A stretch of 52,476 nt of DNA from an uncultured Lachnospiraceae bacterium (GCA_910585765.1 CAJUES010000017.1:7560-60035), one strand, 5' to 3'; numbered from the stretch's first letter, positions 25,013-34,828 are shown. Numbers and translations are program-made. Notes: generated by a model not told the origin, from the letters alone.

Positions 25013-25678
25013 ATGAAGATACTGATCATCGAGGACGACAAGGCATTGAACAACGGAATCGCATTATCCCTGGGCAGCGACACGATCCTGCAGGCGTTTT
25101 GTCTGGCAGATGCCAGAACGCTGCTGGACAGCAGCGTCGATCTGATCATTCTCGACATCAACCTGCCCGACGGCAGCGGTCTCGACTTCTGCCGCGGGAT
25201 CAGGCAGACGAGCAGACTGCCCATCATCTTCCTGACCGCCAACGATATGGAGATCGACATTGTGACAGGGCTTGAGACAGGGGCAGACGACTATATCACA
25301 AAGCCCTTTTCGCTCGCGGTTCTGCGCGCGCGGGTGAACGCAGTCCTGCGGCGCAGACAGCCCGGCAGCAACGTATTTTGCACTGACAGATATGAATTTG
25401 ATTTCGACAACATGAAATTCCTCGTCGACAGCACCCCTGTCGAGCTCAGCAAGACAGAACAGCGGCTCCTGAAAATCTTTGTCCGGAATCCGGGACGCAC
25501 GCTGCCGCGCGAGATGCTGCTCGACCGTGTCTGGACCGACAACGCGGAGTTTGTGGAGGAGAACGCGCTGTCCGTCGCCGTCAAGAGACTCCGGCAGAAG
25601 ATAACCGATGTGCCGATCCGATCCGTCTACGGCATCGGTTACGTGTGGGAACAGCAGAAAGGAATCCCCGGATCATGA
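25013..25678 (+). CDS. OmpR/PhoB-family response regulator
   Basis: A 221-residue regulator: an N-terminal receiver domain with acidic pocket Asp8/Asp9, phospho-acceptor Asp48 (LIILDINLPDGSG), the conserved threonine in FLTAND and lysine in YITKPFS, then a C-terminal winged helix ending in SVYGIGYVWE. The ATG follows AGAAGGGA. It overlaps the histidine kinase start (ATGA), the typical pairing. With the FtsX-type ABC transporter downstream this is a Bce/antimicrobial-peptide-response type arrangement, in which the regulator usually induces the transporter genes. The repeat nest before the transporter lies where it would bind. Confidence 0.93.
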   Translation: MKILIIEDDKALNNGIALSLGSDTILQAFCLADARTLLDSSVDLIILDINLPDGSGLDFCRGIRQTSRLPIIFLTANDMEIDIVTGLETGADDYITKPFSLAVLRARVNAVLRRRQPGSNVFCTDRYEFDFDNMKFLVDSTPVELSKTEQRLLKIFVRNPGRTLPREMLLDRVWTDNAEFVEENALSVAVKRLRQKITDVPIRSVYGIGYVWEQQKGIPGS

Positions 25679-26586
25679 AGTACCTATATGGACTGATCAT
25701 ACTGATATTACTCGCCGTCATCGCCGCCCTGTATCGTTACACGGCAAAAACATTGTCAAAGCTTGACAGAATGCTTGACAGTGCGATCGATGGCACTTTT
25801 TCCGAGCGTACGTTTACCGAGCAGAGCCTGTCCAGGATCGAATCCAAAATGTACCGCTTTCTGTCGTCCGGGATCCTCTCCACACGGCAGATCAATACCG
25901 AGAAGGACAGCATCAAGACGCTGATCGCGGATATCTCCCATCAGACCAAGACGCCGGTAGCCAATATTTTATTGTACGTCCAGCTCCTAAAAGAGTCTCC
26001 CTGTCTCGACGACAGCGCGAGAAAGCTGGCGTCACAGCTCGAGGAGCAGACCGAGAAATTGAATTTCCTGACCGCATCGCTCATCAAGACTTCCCGTCTG
26101 GAAAACGGCATCATAAACGTCTCGCCAAAGGAAAACAGCATCCGAAAACTGATCCGATGTATCGACTGCAGCGACGCTGCCGACGCAAAAGGAATACGCT
26201 GTCAGATCGAACCTGTCCCTGAATGCACGGCAGTGTTTGACTTCAAATGGACGCTCGAAGCCATCTCAAACATTGTCGACAACGCGGTAAAATACACTGC
26301 CGCCGGCGGCACAGTCACCATCGGCGCGCGCGAGTACGAAATGTTTGTCTGCATCCATATCGCGGACACCGGCATCGGCATGTCCGAGGAGGAGACCGCA
26401 AAAATATTTGCGCGCTTCTACCGCTCTCCCGAAGTGCGCGACGAGCGCGGCGTGGGGATCGGGCTGTACCTGGCGCGGGAGATCGTGGCAAAGGAGGGCG
26501 GATATATCAAAGTGTCCTCCAGGAAAGGCGCCGGCTCTGTGTTCTCCGTATTCCTGCCCAAAATGTCAAATGTGTCAAAACTGTAA
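25675..26586 (+). CDS. Sensor histidine kinase, one membrane segment
   Basis: A kinase of about 303 residues with a single N-terminal hydrophobic segment (about 3-20) and no extracellular sensor domain. The HisKA H-box is DISHQTKTPVANI (His89). The ATPase domain shows N (ISNIVDNAVKY), G1 (HIADTGIGMS), F (FARFYRS) and G2 (GVGIGLYLA) boxes. The start overlaps the regulator stop. Kinases of this build are thought to sense through a partner ABC transporter instead of directly, which fits the FtsX-type transporter genes that follow on the same strand. Confidence 0.92.
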   Translation: MKYLYGLIILILLAVIAALYRYTAKTLSKLDRMLDSAIDGTFSERTFTEQSLSRIESKMYRFLSSGILSTRQINTEKDSIKTLIADISHQTKTPVANILLYVQLLKESPCLDDSARKLASQLEEQTEKLNFLTASLIKTSRLENGIINVSPKENSIRKLIRCIDCSDAADAKGIRCQIEPVPECTAVFDFKWTLEAISNIVDNAVKYTAAGGTVTIGAREYEMFVCIHIADTGIGMSEEETAKIFARFYRSPEVRDERGVGIGLYLAREIVAKEGGYIKVSSRKGAGSVFSVFLPKMSNVSKL

Positions 26587-26661
26587 GAATGCAGAAAGAA
26601 TTGAGACAGAATCATCTGTTATCATAGTGTATGTAAAGAGGATTTACATACACTATTTTTA

Positions 26662-26881
26662 TGCACACGGGCACCCAGAGGAAGAATGTCAGCAGAAGCT
26701 GACGGGTGCCCGGCGCGCGAGTAGTGGAGAAGGTCGTTCCCCTACTCGATGCACAGCCCCGTGCAGAGGAGATATGCCGCTATGCGGCGCACGGGGCGCG
26801 CGACGAGTAGTGGAGAAGGTCGTTCCCCTACTCGATTGCAATTGCACACGGGCACCCAGAGGAAGAATGTCAGCAAAAGCT
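26662..26881. repeat. Nested direct and inverted repeats ahead of the ABC transporter
   Basis: This part of the gene-free stretch 26587-26915 is built from repeats. A 39-base unit (TGCACACGGGCACCC...) occurs at 26662-26700 and 26843-26881 with one mismatch. A 33-base unit, itself a hairpin (CGAGTAG ... CTACTCG), occurs at 26718-26750 and 26804-26836 without mismatch. CGGGCACCC (26668-26676) pairs with GGGTGCCCG (26704-26712), and GCCCCGTGC (26756-26764) with GCACGGGGC (26789-26797) around an inner GCCGC/GCGGC. The whole would fold into a chain of stems in the 5' region of the ABC mRNA. The rest of the stretch holds only the transporter's AGAGGAGG site. Confidence 0.85.
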
Positions 26882-26915
26882 ATTTTATAGTTCTATAGAT
26901 AGAGGAGGTATCACT

Positions 26916-27593
26916 ATGGACATACTAAAAACCACAAATCTAAGAAAATACTACGGCAGCGGCGACACGGTCGTCAAGGCGCTCGACGGCGTCAACCTGT
27001 CGGTGGCAGACGGCGAATTTGCCGCGATCGTAGGCACCTCAGGCAGCGGGAAGTCGACGCTCCTGCACATGCTCGGCGGTCTTGACAGACCGACGGACGG
27101 CACCGTCGAGGTGGAGGGGCACAACATCTTTTCTCTAAAGGACGACTCGCTGACCATCTTCCGCCGGCGCAAGATCGGCTTTGTGTTTCAGAGCTACAAC
27201 CTCGTTCCCGTGCTGAACGTCTACGAAAATATCGTCCTGCCGATCGAGCTCGACGGCACCAGGATCGACACCCCCCACATCGAAAGCATCATGGAGACGC
27301 TCGGTCTCACCGGGAAAGTCAACAGCCTGCCAAACCAGCTCTCGGGCGGACAGCAGCAGCGTGTCGCGATCGCCCGCGCACTTGCGTCGAAACCCGCCAT
27401 CATTTTAGCCGATGAGCCGACGGGAAACCTCGACAGCAAAACAAGCCTCGACGTCATGGGGCTTTTGAAGGTGACATGCGAACGATTTTCACAGACGATG
27501 GTCATGATCACGCACAATGAGGAGATCGCACAGATGGCAGACCGGATCATAAGGATCGAGGACGGGAAAATCGTTGGCGGCAATAATGATTAA
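26916..27593 (+). CDS. ABC transporter ATP-binding protein (BceA/LolD-MacB type)
   Basis: A 225-residue nucleotide-binding subunit: Walker A GTSGSGKST, Q-loop VFQSYNLVPVLNV, signature LSGGQQQRVAIARAL, Walker B ILADEPTGNLD and switch MITHNEE. This is the class that drives FtsX-type permeases in peptide-antibiotic defence or lipoprotein transfer. AGAGGAGG precedes the ATG at normal spacing. The permease gene follows after 43 bases and the two-component genes precede it on the same strand, so sensing and transport probably form one circuit. Confidence 0.93.
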   Translation: MDILKTTNLRKYYGSGDTVVKALDGVNLSVADGEFAAIVGTSGSGKSTLLHMLGGLDRPTDGTVEVEGHNIFSLKDDSLTIFRRRKIGFVFQSYNLVPVLNVYENIVLPIELDGTRIDTPHIESIMETLGLTGKVNSLPNQLSGGQQQRVAIARALASKPAIILADEPTGNLDSKTSLDVMGLLKVTCERFSQTMVMITHNEEIAQMADRIIRIEDGKIVGGNND

Positions 27594-27636
27594 TCTTGAT
27601 TTGAGTGCCCGCTGAGCCGGGCGAATAGGAGTTTGT

Positions 27637-30204
27637 ATGAAAATATATGAAGTAAACAACAAAAAGGCGATCCGCCGTCTCTCCAGCCGCAGTTTCAATG
27701 CCAACGCATCGAGGAATCTCATCGCAGTGATCGCGATCGCCCTCACCGCGATCCTGTTCACTGCCCTGTTCACAGTCGGCAGCGGACTGGTGGAAAACAT
27801 ACAGCAGCAGACGATGCGCCAGGCGGGCGGCGACGGAATGGCATATTTGAAATATATAACGGACGAACAGTTTGAGGCAGTCAAAGACCATCCGTTGATC
27901 GACAGGATCTCATACAACAGAATGATGTGCGACAGTGTGGAGAACGACGCACTGTTAAAACGCCACGCCGAGATCTATTACATGAACGATGTCGGCATGG
28001 AGCTTGGCTTCTGTGTTCCGACACACGGGCGAAAACCCGAAAAGGAGAACGAGATCATCATGGACACCATGGCGATGAAAATGCTCGGACTTCCCGAGGA
28101 GATCGGCGCGCCTGTAACCTTTCGGCTAAAACTTCATGACGGCAGGATCGCGGAGCGGGAATTTGTGCTGTCGGGCTGGTGGGAAGCCGATCCGACTTTC
28201 AACATGGCATCGATCATGGTCGTCTCCAAGGCGTACATGGACGCACATATCGATGAGCTCTACAACAGTTATCGGGAAAATTATGAAATGACAGGCGTCA
28301 CGAACAGCTATATCATGTTCCACAACTCATTCGGGCTGGAGAAAAAAGTAGAGCGCGTGATCACGGAGAGCGGCTATTCCATGGACGAAAACGACCCGGA
28401 TTACATTGATTCCAACGTCAGCTGGGCGTATCTTTCCAGCAATTTTGACTTCGATCTGCCGACCATGATGGGCGCGCTGGCGGCGGCTTCGCTGATCGTA
28501 TTGACGGGCTATCTGATCATCTACAACATTTTTCAGATATCCGTCACCAGGGATATCCGGTTCTACGGTCTGCTCAAGACGATCGGGACAACCGGCAGAC
28601 AGATCAAAAAGATCATCCGCAGGCAGGCTGCGATCCTGTCCTGCATCGGCATTCCGATCGGGCTTTTTCTCGGATTTTTTATCGGGACAGCGCTGGTCCC
28701 GCTGCTCATGAACAACACCAACTACACAGGTTCAACTTTCACCACAAGCGCAAACCCGCTCATCTTTGCGGGAAGCACAGTCTTTGCCCTGGTCACTGTG
28801 GCAGTCAGCACGGCAAGACCCGGCCGCATCGCCGCAGGCGTGTCGCCTGTTGAGGCTGTGCGCTACACCGACAGCACGACGATCAGGAAAAAAAGCCGCA
28901 GGTCGAGAAACGGTGCAAAGATCATCGGCATGGGGATGGCAAACCTGGGCAGGAACAAAAAACGTACCGCACTCGTGGTCGTGTCGATGTCGCTGTCCCT
29001 GGTGTTGTTCAATACCGTCTACACGCTCAGCATCGGTTTTGATATGAATAAATACCTGTCAACCTTTGTCGAGACGGATTTTCTCGTCTCTCACGCAAGC
29101 CTTATCAATCACACATACTGCGGCAGGGACGACGACACTGTGACCGACAGCATGATCGCTTCGATCGAACAGCAGGAGGGATTTCAAAGGGGCGGGCGCT
29201 TTTTTGCGGATATCAGGGACGCCGAATGTTTCAGGGTAAAACCGCATGAGAATGAAACATCCGCACGGGCTGACAACGAAGATGAAAATGGAAACTATTT
29301 CTGCGCAGTCTACGGGCTGGAAGACTTCCCGCTCAGCAATCTGCAGGTTCTCGAAGGTGAGATCGACTATGAAAAGTTAAAGACCGGCAAATATATCCTC
29401 GAGGGTGTCCAACTGGACGATAACCACCAGCCCGAGTGGCAGACATCCCACTACGAGATCGGGGATACCGTGACGCTCTGCAATTACAAGGGAAACGGTG
29501 AGAGCATATACGAAAATGAGTATACAGAATATCCCTGCGAAGTCATGGCAAAGGTCGCAGTCAGCACCTATACCAACTCCTGCCGCATGTTTTATCCGCA
29601 CTCCTACTATCTGCCCGCCGAAGTCTATAAGACAATGACAGCAAATCCCGGCACAATGATGTACGTGTGCGATGTCGAGGACGGTTTTGAGGCATCGATG
29701 GAATCGTTCCTGCAAAACTATACCGAGAGCGTGGAACCGACGATGGCATACTCCTCCAGGAGTACCAGCGCAAAACAATTCGAGGGACTGCGCGGCACGG
29801 TGCTGCTGGTCGGCGGCATGCTGAGCCTCATCATCGGAATGATCGGCGTGCTGAATTTTGTCAACTCGATACTCACCAGTATCCTCACGCGCAGACGCGA
29901 ATTTGCCATGCTCCAGTCCGTCGGCATGACGACCAGGCAGCTGCGGAAAATGCTGGTCATCGAGGGACTGCTCTACACCGCATCGGCAGGGCTGATGTCC
30001 ATCGTGTTGGGGGCAGCCGCATCGGCGCTGTTCGCCGGCACGATCGCCAGGAGCATATGGTTCTTCACGTACCGTTTCACGCTGCTGCCGCTCGCTCTCA
30101 CGATCCCGGTACTGCTCCTGGTCGGAATACTGCTTCCGCTGCCAGTCCTGAACGCTGTCGAAAAGCAGAGCATTGTAGAGAGACTGCGGGAGACAGTCTC
30201 ATGA
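27637..30204 (+). CDS. FtsX-family ABC transporter permease
   Basis: An 855-residue membrane protein with two FtsX-like units: one N-terminal membrane segment (about 25-47), a large extracytoplasmic region, three segments near 280-395, then a second set starting near 445, a second soluble region, and three segments near 725-845. Conserved FtsX stretches such as RDIRFYGLLKTIGTTGRQIKKI and RREFAMLQSVGMTTRQL are present. This is the two-unit plan of large Firmicutes permeases associated with antimicrobial-peptide resistance. It probably works with the preceding ATPase as a homodimer of that subunit. The ligand cannot be read from sequence. It converges on the ABC exporter genes 32 bases away. 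Confidence 0.9.
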   Translation: MKIYEVNNKKAIRRLSSRSFNANASRNLIAVIAIALTAILFTALFTVGSGLVENIQQQTMRQAGGDGMAYLKYITDEQFEAVKDHPLIDRISYNRMMCDSVENDALLKRHAEIYYMNDVGMELGFCVPTHGRKPEKENEIIMDTMAMKMLGLPEEIGAPVTFRLKLHDGRIAEREFVLSGWWEADPTFNMASIMVVSKAYMDAHIDELYNSYRENYEMTGVTNSYIMFHNSFGLEKKVERVITESGYSMDENDPDYIDSNVSWAYLSSNFDFDLPTMMGALAAASLIVLTGYLIIYNIFQISVTRDIRFYGLLKTIGTTGRQIKKIIRRQAAILSCIGIPIGLFLGFFIGTALVPLLMNNTNYTGSTFTTSANPLIFAGSTVFALVTVAVSTARPGRIAAGVSPVEAVRYTDSTTIRKKSRRSRNGAKIIGMGMANLGRNKKRTALVVVSMSLSLVLFNTVYTLSIGFDMNKYLSTFVETDFLVSHASLINHTYCGRDDDTVTDSMIASIEQQEGFQRGGRFFADIRDAECFRVKPHENETSARADNEDENGNYFCAVYGLEDFPLSNLQVLEGEIDYEKLKTGKYILEGVQLDDNHQPEWQTSHYEIGDTVTLCNYKGNGESIYENEYTEYPCEVMAKVAVSTYTNSCRMFYPHSYYLPAEVYKTMTANPGTMMYVCDVEDGFEASMESFLQNYTESVEPTMAYSSRSTSAKQFEGLRGTVLLVGGMLSLIIGMIGVLNFVNSILTSILTRRREFAMLQSVGMTTRQLRKMLVIEGLLYTASAGLMSIVLGAAASALFAGTIARSIWFFTYRFTLLPLALTIPVLLLVGILLPLPVLNAVEKQSIVERLRETVS

Positions 30205-30235
30205 TAACCATCAGGATCGCAGGCGGCAGAGACTG

Positions 30236-32113
30236 TCACTGCGCGTCGGCAACATAGTACTGCGCCTGCGCGTTCCAGAGCTCGCTGTACTTGCCGCCCG
30301 CCTGCGCCAGCAGCGTCCCGTGATCCCCCTGCTGCACCATGCTGCCCTCATGAAAGACAATGATCTCATCGCAGAAGCGGCAGGAGGAAAGGCGGTGGCT
30401 GATATAGATCGCCGTCCTGTCCTCCACGATCTCATTCAGACGCGTGTAGAGCTCATACTCCGCCATCGGGTCGAGCGCGGCGGTCGGCTCGTCCAGAATC
30501 AAAAATGCCGCATCGCGGTACATGGCGCGCGCGATCGCAAGCTTCTGCTCCTCTCCGCCGGAGATCTCCACACCGTCCTCCGACAGATTCTTGTACAATA
30601 TCGTGTCGAGTCCCTGCCGCATCGTCTCCACGCGCTCCCAGAAGCCGGCCTTGCGGCAGCAGCTCTCCGCCCGATCCCTGTCGTACGTCTCACTGGCAGC
30701 GATATTCTGCCCCACGGAGTAGGCGAGCAGCTCAAAATCCTGAAATACCACGGAGAACACCTCCATATATTCCTTGTAATCATATTTTCGGATATCGATC
30801 CCGTTCAGCAGGATCTCTCCTTCCGTCGGATCGTACAGACGGCAGAGCAGTTTGATGAAAGTCGTCTTGCCGGAACCGTTCTGCCCGACCAGCGCGAGGC
30901 GTTCACCGACCCTGAATTTCAGGGACACATTTCTCAACGCATACACCTCGCTGCCCGGATAGCGGAAACTCACATCGTGAAACTCCACCTCGTAATTTTT
31001 GTCTGAGCGCTTCTCCACCGTGAGCGAACCCTGATACATCCTGTTTGGAATATCCAGAAACAGAAATTCCCGTCTCAGATAACAGGCGTTGATGCCGGCA
31101 TCTCCTGCCAGCTCCAAAAGCTTCGCCATCCCGCCCGACATCGCAGTGACCGCTCCGATATACTGTGTGACGGAGCCGATGCCAAAGGCACCTCCCCACG
31201 CTTTCAGGCAGACAAAGAGATAGATGCACCCGCCAAAGATCCTCGATACCGCTGCTGACGCCGCGATCGCGATCCCCATCCGCCCTCTCGAAAACCGGGC
31301 GATCTTCGAGTGTACCCCGAAATCATTCTGGATCGTACTCAGCTGGTCAAAAAAGCGCTCCTGACCGTACAACCGCACATCGAGCGCACGCTTATCCTCA
31401 CTCATCAGAGCGCCAAAAAAATTAAAAAATCGGTTGCCCTGCTTGAGCTCCTCGTCGCATTGGAGCACACACTTCCTGCCGATCGTTTCCAGCCACGGCG
31501 AGACCAGTGTCACACCGCAGAGGAGCAGCGCGAGCAGCCCGATAAACCCAGGGTGGTTGAGCATGACAAGCCAGCCCGCGTCTGCCCGGACCGGGAGACG
31601 GAACAAGGAGACGGAAAGGGTGATCCCGCCCAGCAGCTGAAACAGCGCTTCCAGAAACTGCTGATATTGTGTGTACACCCTCCGCACACCATAATTCCTC
31701 CACTTTGATGTCTGCTGCACCTCGCGCAGCAGCTCCTGCGTATCGGAGGACTCCGCGTCGCAAAAATCCATGGACAGCAGTTTGTCAAACTGTCTCTTGC
31801 GATCATAGAAATAAATGCAGGTTAACGCATTCTTCCAGCGAAATGCCACTGCCCTGAGCAGCAGCACAACAGCCTCCGCCGCGAGCAGTATCACAATCTT
31901 CTGTACCAGCATCTCCTTCTGCCGCGCCCCCGCCAGCTCATTTAGGAACTGTGCCGAAAAATACAACATTATATATGGAAACACGGCATTGAGCAGGCAG
32001 TGCAGTGCCGTTGACGCAAGCAGCGCCGGGCACTCCCTGTACCACAACAGAAACGCCCGCCTGCTCAGCCAGAACTTTTCTTTCCAGGTCATTTTTTCAA
32101 TTTCTTCGTTCAT
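30236..32113 (-). CDS. ABC exporter, fused permease-ATPase (second half of a pair)
   Basis: A protein of about 625 residues: a six-segment membrane domain (to about 330) and an ATPase domain with Walker A VGQNGSGKTT, Q-loop VFQDFELLA, signature ISGGEEQKLAIARAM (ISGGE in place of LSGGQ), Walker B FLILDEPTAALD and switch ISHRLSS. With the adjacent exporter it probably forms a heterodimer. Start chosen at 32113, where AGGAT lies upstream; ten more in-frame codons exist. It follows the first exporter gene by 45 bases. Related pairs export peptides, lipids or drugs. No peptide precursor or maturation gene was found next to it. Confidence 0.88.
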   Translation of the reverse strand: MNEEIEKMTWKEKFWLSRRAFLLWYRECPALLASTALHCLLNAVFPYIMLYFSAQFLNELAGARQKEMLVQKIVILLAAEAVVLLLRAVAFRWKNALTCIYFYDRKRQFDKLLSMDFCDAESSDTQELLREVQQTSKWRNYGVRRVYTQYQQFLEALFQLLGGITLSVSLFRLPVRADAGWLVMLNHPGFIGLLALLLCGVTLVSPWLETIGRKCVLQCDEELKQGNRFFNFFGALMSEDKRALDVRLYGQERFFDQLSTIQNDFGVHSKIARFSRGRMGIAIAASAAVSRIFGGCIYLFVCLKAWGGAFGIGSVTQYIGAVTAMSGGMAKLLELAGDAGINACYLRREFLFLDIPNRMYQGSLTVEKRSDKNYEVEFHDVSFRYPGSEVYALRNVSLKFRVGERLALVGQNGSGKTTFIKLLCRLYDPTEGEILLNGIDIRKYDYKEYMEVFSVVFQDFELLAYSVGQNIAASETYDRDRAESCCRKAGFWERVETMRQGLDTILYKNLSEDGVEISGGEEQKLAIARAMYRDAAFLILDEPTAALDPMAEYELYTRLNEIVEDRTAIYISHRLSSCRFCDEIIVFHEGSMVQQGDHGTLLAQAGGKYSELWNAQAQYYVADAQ

Positions 32114-32158
32114 ATCAATCCTATCCTCCCTGCGTTCCTGCAAAGTCCGATCAGCACT

Positions 32159-34000
32159 TTAACAGGGCTTTGTCTCCTGATAATATCTGCTCTGCATCTC
32201 GAAAAGTTCCATGTAGCGCTTTCCGTTTGCAAGCAGTTCCTCGTGCGTGCCCTCCTCCGCGATCCGCCCGTCCTCGATCAGCAGGATCCTGTCGCAGAAG
32301 CGGGTGGACGCAAGCCTGTGGGAGATAAAGATCGCGCTCTTCCCCTCCGTCAGCTCATTGTACTTCTGGTAAATGTCACTCTCCGCGATCGGATCGAGCG
32401 CGGCAGTCGGCTCATCGAGCACCACGATCGGACTGTCTTTGTACAGCAGCCTCGCGATCATCAGCCGCTGCAGCTCTCCCCCGGAAAGCTCCACAGCCTC
32501 CGGGAAGACATATCTGTCCAGCTTCGTACCATACTTCCCGGGAAGGGACTCGATCTTCTTTTTCAACCCCGCCTTTTCCACGCAGTCAATAACCTTTTCC
32601 ATGTCGATCTTTCGCGCATCCTGCGCTACATTGACCGCAATGGTCGACGCGATCACGGAGAACTCCTGGAACACACCGGAGATCAGCCGGTAGTAATCCC
32701 TGCGGTTATACACCTTGATGTTGACACCATTCAGCAGCACCTCGCCCTCGTCCGGATCATAAAAACCGCAGATCAGCTTGACCAGTGTTGTCTTGCCCGC
32801 CCCGTTCAACCCCACCACCGCAAGCTTCTCGCCCGGACAGATCGTGAGATCCAGGTGGGAGAACACCTCCTTTGACGGCTCCGTCCCAGAGCCGCTGTAC
32901 CGGAAGCTCACATCCCGCAGCTCGATCGTGTACGCCTTTCCCGGCTCCTGGCGGAGCGGTATGCCTTCCTCCATGCAGAATAGTTCCCCGTAATCCAGAA
33001 ATTCCCGGACAGCTTCCAGTTCCAGCCCCTGTCTGTGGAGCGTGGACACATTTTCCATGATCCCGCTGATCCATGTGGTAAATCCGCTGACCGCCGCAAA
33101 ATACAGCAGAAATTGCGCGGCACCTATCTTACCGCCCAGCACCATGTAAAGCAGATAAAAATATGCGATGCCATTGCGCAGAATCCCCAGTATGAGATCC
33201 GTCAGATCTGCCGCAAAATACCGCCGTTCCCTCCGCCCGCAGAAGTCCAGATACAGCCGCATGTATTTTTCATGCAGCCCGCAAAGCCACTCCCGCATCC
33301 CAAAGATGCGGATATCTTTCGCCAGATAACGGTTCTGCGCCTCATCCTGAACGTACATGACACACTTGCAGATCTCCTCCTCTTCCTCCCGGTGGCGATA
33401 ATTCCACTCGTTCGCGCCATAATTGACCAGATACCCCAGGACTGCAGTTGTCACTGTCACAAGGATCACAACCGGATCCACACGCTTGAGCAGGTACAGA
33501 TAGATCGCAAACCCCAGTATGTTCTGCACAAACCCTGTAAAAGTCGTCCAGATCGCCTCCGATGCCTTATTGTTATCATTGAGTGCGTCGTGCGCCTTGG
33601 CAAGCAGATTGATAAACTCCTGCCTCTCCCGCAGCGGGTAGGAGCTTGTGCTCATCTTGTACCGGACCTGGGTCACGATATGATCCCGCAATTCGATCCG
33701 CCCAAATCGCATATTCTGCCTTACATACGCCTGCACTGCGCTGGCTGTCGTGATACTCACCGTAAAAAACAGGATCGTGTACAGCAGCCCGGACAGCGTG
33801 CCGTGCGTCTCAAGTTCTTTTAAGATCGACGGCGCCACATACAACTCGATCACGGATACCGCCACTGCGATCAGTCCGTCCAGCACGGCAAACCAGATGA
33901 CACTCGGCAGGTTCTCCTTCGCTTCCCGCAGCATGAAAAGCGCATTTCCCAGCACACCGTATTTTTTCCTTTTTTCTTCTTTTTTGGTTTTTCTGAACAT
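32159..34000 (-). CDS. ABC exporter, fused permease-ATPase (first half of a pair)
   Basis: A protein of about 613 residues with an N-terminal six-segment membrane domain and an ATPase domain: Walker A VGLNGAGKTT, Q-loop VFQEFSVIA, signature LSGGELQRLMIARLL, Walker B IVVLDEPTAALD and switch ISHRLAS. The start at 34000 is preferred because GGAGGAGACA precedes it; the frame extends four codons further. The downstream exporter has a degenerate signature, so this half may carry the better ATP site, a usual asymmetry in heterodimers. It is separated from the upstream GHKL kinase gene by a terminator, so it likely has its own promoter in the AT-rich stretch 34013-34087. Confidence 0.88.
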   Translation of the reverse strand: MFRKTKKEEKRKKYGVLGNALFMLREAKENLPSVIWFAVLDGLIAVAVSVIELYVAPSILKELETHGTLSGLLYTILFFTVSITTASAVQAYVRQNMRFGRIELRDHIVTQVRYKMSTSSYPLRERQEFINLLAKAHDALNDNNKASEAIWTTFTGFVQNILGFAIYLYLLKRVDPVVILVTVTTAVLGYLVNYGANEWNYRHREEEEEICKCVMYVQDEAQNRYLAKDIRIFGMREWLCGLHEKYMRLYLDFCGRRERRYFAADLTDLILGILRNGIAYFYLLYMVLGGKIGAAQFLLYFAAVSGFTTWISGIMENVSTLHRQGLELEAVREFLDYGELFCMEEGIPLRQEPGKAYTIELRDVSFRYSGSGTEPSKEVFSHLDLTICPGEKLAVVGLNGAGKTTLVKLICGFYDPDEGEVLLNGVNIKVYNRRDYYRLISGVFQEFSVIASTIAVNVAQDARKIDMEKVIDCVEKAGLKKKIESLPGKYGTKLDRYVFPEAVELSGGELQRLMIARLLYKDSPIVVLDEPTAALDPIAESDIYQKYNELTEGKSAIFISHRLASTRFCDRILLIEDGRIAEEGTHEELLANGKRYMELFEMQSRYYQETKPC

Positions 34001-34087
34001 TGTCTCCTCCATGTGTTCTCAATGTGTTCTCAAAACTTTCAATTTCATTTTATATTCATTATTGATCAGTCAGTCACATCATAACAC

Positions 34088-34116
34088 AAAAAATCCCCGC
34101 GAGTGCAATCCGGGGA
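34088..34116 (-). terminator. Terminator after the GHKL kinase gene
   Basis: On the minus strand TCCCCG (34111-34116) pairs with CGGGGA (34094-34099), and a run of six T follows (34088-34093). A neighbouring pair GTGCAAT/ATTGCAC may extend or compete with it. It would separate the LytTR-GHKL transcript from the ABC exporter genes. Confidence 0.6.
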
Positions 34117-34148
34117 CGAATTGCACATCCGGGGGGACGAAAAATATA

Positions 34149-34808
34149 TTATTGCGGCAGCAGGATCTCCGTGGTGAAAGCGCCATCCTCGCTGTTCCTG
34201 CGGATATAGCCCTGATAGCGCTCGATGATCGTGTCGATCCGCACCAGGCCGTACCCGTGCCCATGCCCTTTCGTGGACAGAAAACGCCCGTTTTCCTTGT
34301 GCTGCTTTTTCACGGCAGTCCTGTTGGTGAAGGACATGTAGAGCTGCGTGTTTTTCATATCCATATAGACGCGTATCATCCGCTCCTCCTTCGGCAGTGC
34401 CATGCTCGCCTCGATCGCATTGTCAAAAAGGTTCCCGATGATGATGCACAGATCGATCTCCGCCGTCGTGAGCGCCACCGCCACATGCGCGTCCGCCGTC
34501 ACGGCGATCTCCTTCGACTTTGCCAGCGAGATCTTGCTGTTCACGATGATGTCCGTCATCTTATTTCCTGTCTTTAACGCCACGTCCACCGTGTTCAGAT
34601 CGGTGTCAAGCGCGTCCAGATAGCGCCTGATATCATCGAGTGCCCCCATGTCAGCGTAGCTTTTGAGCACCTGTATGTGGTTGCGGTAATCGTGCCGCCA
34701 CCCGCGCATCTGGCGGTACATATTCTCCACCTCGGCGTAGTGCGTCGTCAGCAGTTCGCTCTGGTACGCCGCGATGCGTTTGTCGATCATTTTGTCCAGT
34801 AAAAACAT
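34149..34808 (-). CDS. GHKL-domain sensor kinase without membrane segments
   Basis: A 219-residue protein of the GHKL type (PF14501-like) found with LytTR regulators. A histidine in MRGWRHDYRNHIQVL is the likely phospho-site, and the ATPase part shows the N-box IIGNLFDNAIEAS and the G-box GHGHGYGLVRI. It lacks the membrane sensor region of AgrC-like proteins, whether by loss or as a natural cytosolic form; AGAGGGG before the ATG supports a real start. It follows the LytTR regulator gene after 128 bases that hold a tandem repeat. The signal is unknown. Confidence 0.82.
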   Translation of the reverse strand: MFLLDKMIDKRIAAYQSELLTTHYAEVENMYRQMRGWRHDYRNHIQVLKSYADMGALDDIRRYLDALDTDLNTVDVALKTGNKMTDIIVNSKISLAKSKEIAVTADAHVAVALTTAEIDLCIIIGNLFDNAIEASMALPKEERMIRVYMDMKNTQLYMSFTNRTAVKKQHKENGRFLSTKGHGHGYGLVRIDTIIERYQGYIRRNSEDGAFTTEILLPQ

Positions 34809-34828
34809 TGCCGCCCCTCTAAAAATCT

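Noticed and set aside
26662..26881. CRISPR array
   Set aside because: Two different units each occur only twice, with no regular spacers and no cas genes.
30180..30200. Terminator between the FtsX permease and the ABC exporter genes
   Set aside because: GAGACTG / CAGTCTC can pair, but the arm lies inside the permease coding end and no T-run follows.
34013..34148. Peptide precursor gene for the ABC exporter and GHKL/LytTR pair
   Set aside because: The gap holds only a terminator and AT-rich sequence; no small frame with a ribosome binding site or a double-glycine leader was found.
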